Of a stretch of 64,000 nt of DNA, positions 61,485-64,000 are shown in pieces (the stretch's first letter is position 1; each line of letters opens with the position of its first letter). A program made the position numbers and the translations under genes. The notes below the pieces were generated by a model. That model made no database searches. It was given only the letters and a program-made list of their open reading frames with translations, and was not told the DNA's origin. This DNA is from Clostridium sp. UBA4548 (GTDB lineage: Bacteria > Bacillota > Clostridia > Clostridiales > Clostridiaceae): contig NZ_DGLI01000001.1 in the NCBI RefSeq assembly GCF_002387895.1, positions 166,772 through 230,771 of the forward strand, in the 5' to 3' direction.

Positions 61485-62080
61485 TATATCACCCTTAATT
61501 TCTATAAATTCTGCCTATGAATAGATTCAAGGTTAAAAATAATTTTACTAGTTCCAAAAACTCTGGAGGAACCACGTTAAGTTAAGGTATAAATTCACTG
61601 CAGCCCTTGGTTCTCTATATTAAAACTCCTACAGCTTTTAGACTCTAAAATAAACTCGTTCCTATAACTACAAATTTAAATAATACTTTGACTTTTTACC
61701 TATCCTAATACCTTAGGAAACCTATCCCTTTAATTATACACTAAGTCTCTAAAAATATAAGAGTAGTTATTATTTTCAAAGATTTAATGTGTCTTAGGAG
61801 GGTTTATATTTAAGCTACTATAACTACTAATAAAAACTACTGAGTTTTAAAAAAATTAAAAGACTCCTATACTAAATCAATAAATTAAAGCCAATAAGTT
61901 ATACATAACCTCAATACAAAGTATACCTTCAATAAAAATTACCTTTATTTCATTACACAATGCAACGGCTTAAATTTTATGCGAAAAATAAAATAAGCTA
62001 TAACACCAATTATTTTTTAGTGTTATAGCCTAAATTTTTTAGAGTTCTATTAAACTAATTTGGATAATTCTAACCTGAGA
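61485..62080. other. intergenic region between the recombinase and HPr
   Basis: This 596-base stretch is AT-rich. It contains the HPr terminator at its right end and a short GGTTCC/GGAAC hairpin near 61550-61575. I see no gene, RNA family, att duplication or dif-like site in it. Confidence 0.4.
61994..62033 (-). terminator. terminator after ptsH
   Basis: A 10-bp stem GCTATAACAC/GTGTTATAGC with a 13-base loop is followed on the minus strand by TTATTTTATTTTT. Confidence 0.9.
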
Positions 62081-62341
62081 TTAACCTTCAAAGCTCTCAA
62101 TTAACTCTACAATTTCTTTTAAAGCTGCGTTCTCATCTGAACCTTTAGTGCTTAGTGTTATGTTAGCACCTTTGCTTATGCCTAATGATAGAATACCAAT
62201 TAAACTTTTTGCATTAGCACTCTTTCCTTTATGTTCAATTTTTATGTCGCATTTAAAACGTGTTGCTTTTTGAACTAAAAGAGTTGCTGGTCTAGCATGA
62301 AGCCCTTGAGAATTTTTTATTTCCATTTCTTTCGATACCAT
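62081..62341 (-). CDS. ptsH: phosphocarrier protein HPr
   Basis: HPr carries phosphate in the PTS sugar uptake system and, in Firmicutes, regulates carbon catabolite repression. Its 86 residues contain His15 (GLHARPA), the site phosphorylated by enzyme I, and Ser46 (NAKSLIGILSLG), the HPr kinase site. So it is HPr rather than Crh, which lacks the His. It follows the aminotransferase gene by 31 bases and is not next to ptsI here. Confidence 0.94.
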   Translation of the reverse strand: MVSKEMEIKNSQGLHARPATLLVQKATRFKCDIKIEHKGKSANAKSLIGILSLGISKGANITLSTKGSDENAALKEIVELIESFEG

Positions 62342-62372
62342 AATGTATCACCTCATCTTCTTTGGTGAATTT

Positions 62373-63566
62373 TTATTTTACTAAATTAACAAACTTTTCT
62401 ATTCTATCTAATCCATTTTTGATATTTTCCATTGAAGTTGCATAGGATAATCTTATGAAATTATCTACTCCAAATGCAATTCCTGGAATTACAGCAACTT
62501 TTTCTTTTTCTAGTAATAGATCACTAAAAGTTAGAGAATCTTTAATTACTTTTCCATCTATCTCTTTGTTTAAAACCTTAGAAATATTAACCATAACATA
62601 GAAAGCACCTTCTGGTTTTACACAAGAAAGATTGTTTATAGAATTAATTCTGTCTACCATAAAATCTCTTCTTGCTTTAAATTCCTTCTTCATGTTTTCA
62701 ACTTCACTTTGATCTCCCTTTAATGCTTCTACTGATGCATATTGAGAAATTGAGCATGGGTTTGAAGTTGTATGGCTTTGTATATTAGACATTAACGAAG
62801 TGATTTTTTCACTTGCAGCAGCGTAACCAATTCTCCAACCAGTCATTGCATAAGCTTTTGACACACCATTAATTACTATAGTTCTATTATATGCATCTTC
62901 ATTTAAGCTTGCAATGGATATATGCCCTTCATTTCCATATAATAACTCTTCATATATTTCATCTGAAATTATAAATAAGTCCTTTTCCTTTGCAAAATTT
63001 GCTAATAACTCTAATTCATTTTTTGTATAAACTGTACCTGTTGGGTTATTAGGGCTATTAATGATTATAGCTTTTGTGTTTTCAGTAACAACTTTCTCTA
63101 ATTCCTCTACAGTTAATTTAAATGAATTACTTTCCTCTGATTGAGCAAATACAGGAACTCCATCAGCAAGCTGAATTAACTCTGGATAACTTACCCAGTA
63201 AGGAATTCCAACAATAACTTCATCCCCTGGATTTAAAATTGCTTGAAAAACGTTAGCTAAGCATTGCTTTGCACCAGTAGAAATAATAATTTGAGAAGTT
63301 TTATAAGTTAAGTTATTATCTTTCTTAAACTTTTCAACTATAGCTTCTTTTAATTCTATTATTCCTGAAGCTGCTGTATATCTTGTAAGTCCTTGCTCAA
63401 TAGCTTTTATAGCTGCTTGTTGAATATTTTTTGGAGTATTAAAATCTGGTTCTCCAGCTCCAAATCCTATAACATCAATTCCCTCGGCTTTCATTTTTTT
63501 AGCTTTTGCTGTAATTGCTAAAGTTAGAGATGGTGATATTTGCATAGCTTTTTTTGATAACATCAT
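62373..63566 (-). CDS. pyridoxal phosphate-dependent aspartate aminotransferase
   Basis: This is a class I aminotransferase (AspB type), 397 residues. Features are GAGEPDFNTP near the N-terminus, the Tyr in YWVSYPEL stacking on PLP, SPNNPTG and the PLP lysine Lys237 in GVSKAYAMTGWRIGY. The terminal FIRLSYA holds the substrate carboxylate Arg. The frame extends to 63581, but the ATG at 63566 lies 8 bases from GGGGG. It probably transaminates aspartate/oxaloacetate; other amino acids are possible. It is followed by ptsH. Confidence 0.94.
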   Translation of the reverse strand: MMLSKKAMQISPSLTLAITAKAKKMKAEGIDVIGFGAGEPDFNTPKNIQQAAIKAIEQGLTRYTAASGIIELKEAIVEKFKKDNNLTYKTSQIIISTGAKQCLANVFQAILNPGDEVIVGIPYWVSYPELIQLADGVPVFAQSEESNSFKLTVEELEKVVTENTKAIIINSPNNPTGTVYTKNELELLANFAKEKDLFIISDEIYEELLYGNEGHISIASLNEDAYNRTIVINGVSKAYAMTGWRIGYAAASEKITSLMSNIQSHTTSNPCSISQYASVEALKGDQSEVENMKKEFKARRDFMVDRINSINNLSCVKPEGAFYVMVNISKVLNKEIDGKVIKDSLTFSDLLLEKEKVAVIPGIAFGVDNFIRLSYATSMENIKNGLDRIEKFVNLVK

Positions 63567-64000
63567 ATTTAGTACCCCCAAATTTATATATTTTATAAAA
63601 CTGAAATATTAAATTTCAAATCTATATAATTATTTTTTATTTAATCCTTATTTTTTATTACTATAATTCTTAATAATTTTAATTAATTATTTTATTTGAT
63701 TTGTAGGGAATAAAAATTAAGACTTAGTTTTCAAATACACCTAGCTTAATTTTGTTAAAACTTTTATCCATAAGGAAATAAGTTTTACGCCACTTAACCC
63801 TATATAATACAACATTTAGCCACAAACAATATTGAACTAATTGTTAATTTTTGAATTGAATTAACATTTGAATAAAAAACTTCAACCTTTCATAAAAAGA
63901 AAGTTTGACTTCACATTTATAATATAGCATTTATTAATTACAGTGTAAACCTTTAAAGTATATTTTTCACAAGTTTTACAAAAGGGGCTGTCGCTTTAGC
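63567..64000. other. intergenic region at the right end of the window
   Basis: No gene was recognised. A hairpin at 63882-63908 looks like the end of a minus-strand gene beyond the window. The last 18 bases, ggggctgtcgctttagc, look like half of a second inverted repeat cut by the edge. Confidence 0.4.
63882..63908 (-). terminator. probable terminator of a gene right of the window
   Basis: A 9-10-bp stem TCAA-x-CTTTC with GAAAG-x-TTGA and one mismatch is followed on the minus strand by AGTTTTTTATT. Confidence 0.65.

Noticed and set aside
61485..62080. Attachment site or dif site next to the recombinase
   Set aside because: No inverted repeat resembling dif and no direct repeat pair bounding a segment was visible.
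62081..62341. Crh-type catabolite repression protein
   Set aside because: His15 is present, so it is an HPr able to accept phosphate from enzyme I.
1..64000. CRISPR array, prophage, transposase or toxin-antitoxin module
   Set aside because: No regularly spaced repeats, no cas, transposase, phage structural or recognisable toxin genes were seen in any part.

Overview
The window is a low-GC, AT-rich chromosome segment of a spore-forming anaerobic Firmicute, most probably Clostridium sensu lato. This rests on the gene order (rpsT-gpr-spoIIP-lepA-hemW-hrcA-grpE-dnaK-dnaJ-prmA-rsmE-mtaB, then yqeY, yqfC-yqfD-yqfF-ybeY-dgkA-cdd-era), the sporulation genes (yqfC, yqfD, spoIIP, gpr, spoIVFA/FB-like), GGAGG ribosome binding sites, frequent TTG and GTG starts, and a complete selenocysteine system. 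Nearly every gene lies on the minus strand; only rpsT and a D,D-carboxypeptidase gene are on the plus strand. The species cannot be named from this sequence alone.

Layout by coordinate. 1-6,731: era (cut by the edge), cdd, a DgkA-PAP2 fusion, ybeY, the c-di-AMP hydrolase-like yqfF, sporulation genes yqfD and yqfC, yqeY and rpsU. 6,846-19,076: a HIT protein, the modification genes mtaB, rsmE and prmA, the CIRCE-controlled hrcA-grpE-dnaK-dnaJ heat-shock operon, hemW and lepA. 19,259-25,798: a small membrane protein, spoIIP, gpr, rpsT (plus strand), holA and a comEC without a recognisable nuclease domain. 26,121-33,296: an O-antigen-ligase-like membrane protein, then the selenocysteine locus (tRNA-Sec, selB, selA, selD) and comEA. 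33,405-40,635: a D,D-carboxypeptidase, an RluA-type pseudouridine synthase, ridA, an LCP protein, yqeK, nadD, yhbY and obg. 41,081-48,642: rpmA-prp-rplU with an L21-type leader, rng, two TIGR039xx genes, a SpoIVFB/SpoIVFA-like pair and mgsA. 48,780-58,880: the cell-shape and division cluster rodA, minE-minD-minC, PBP2, mreD-mreC-mreB, radC, maf and a DUF4321 gene. 59,153-63,566: a SPOR protein, a Met/Cys-rich unknown, a tyrosine recombinase, HPr and an aspartate aminotransferase.

The genes form short operons with clear intrinsic terminators and several near-consensus sigma-A promoters (cdd, rpsU, hrcA, lepA, rpsT, tRNA-Sec, selD, rplU, DUF4321). selD is itself a selenoprotein gene: an in-frame UGA at codon 14 sits where the family has its catalytic Cys/Sec. 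Its true start therefore lies upstream of the longest uninterrupted reading frame.

No CRISPR array, insertion sequence, prophage or obvious defence island was found. The most interesting unexplained material is a small family of intergenic repeats, two strongly structured intergenic regions (upstream of gpr/rpsT and upstream of obg), and a few small uncharacterised genes.
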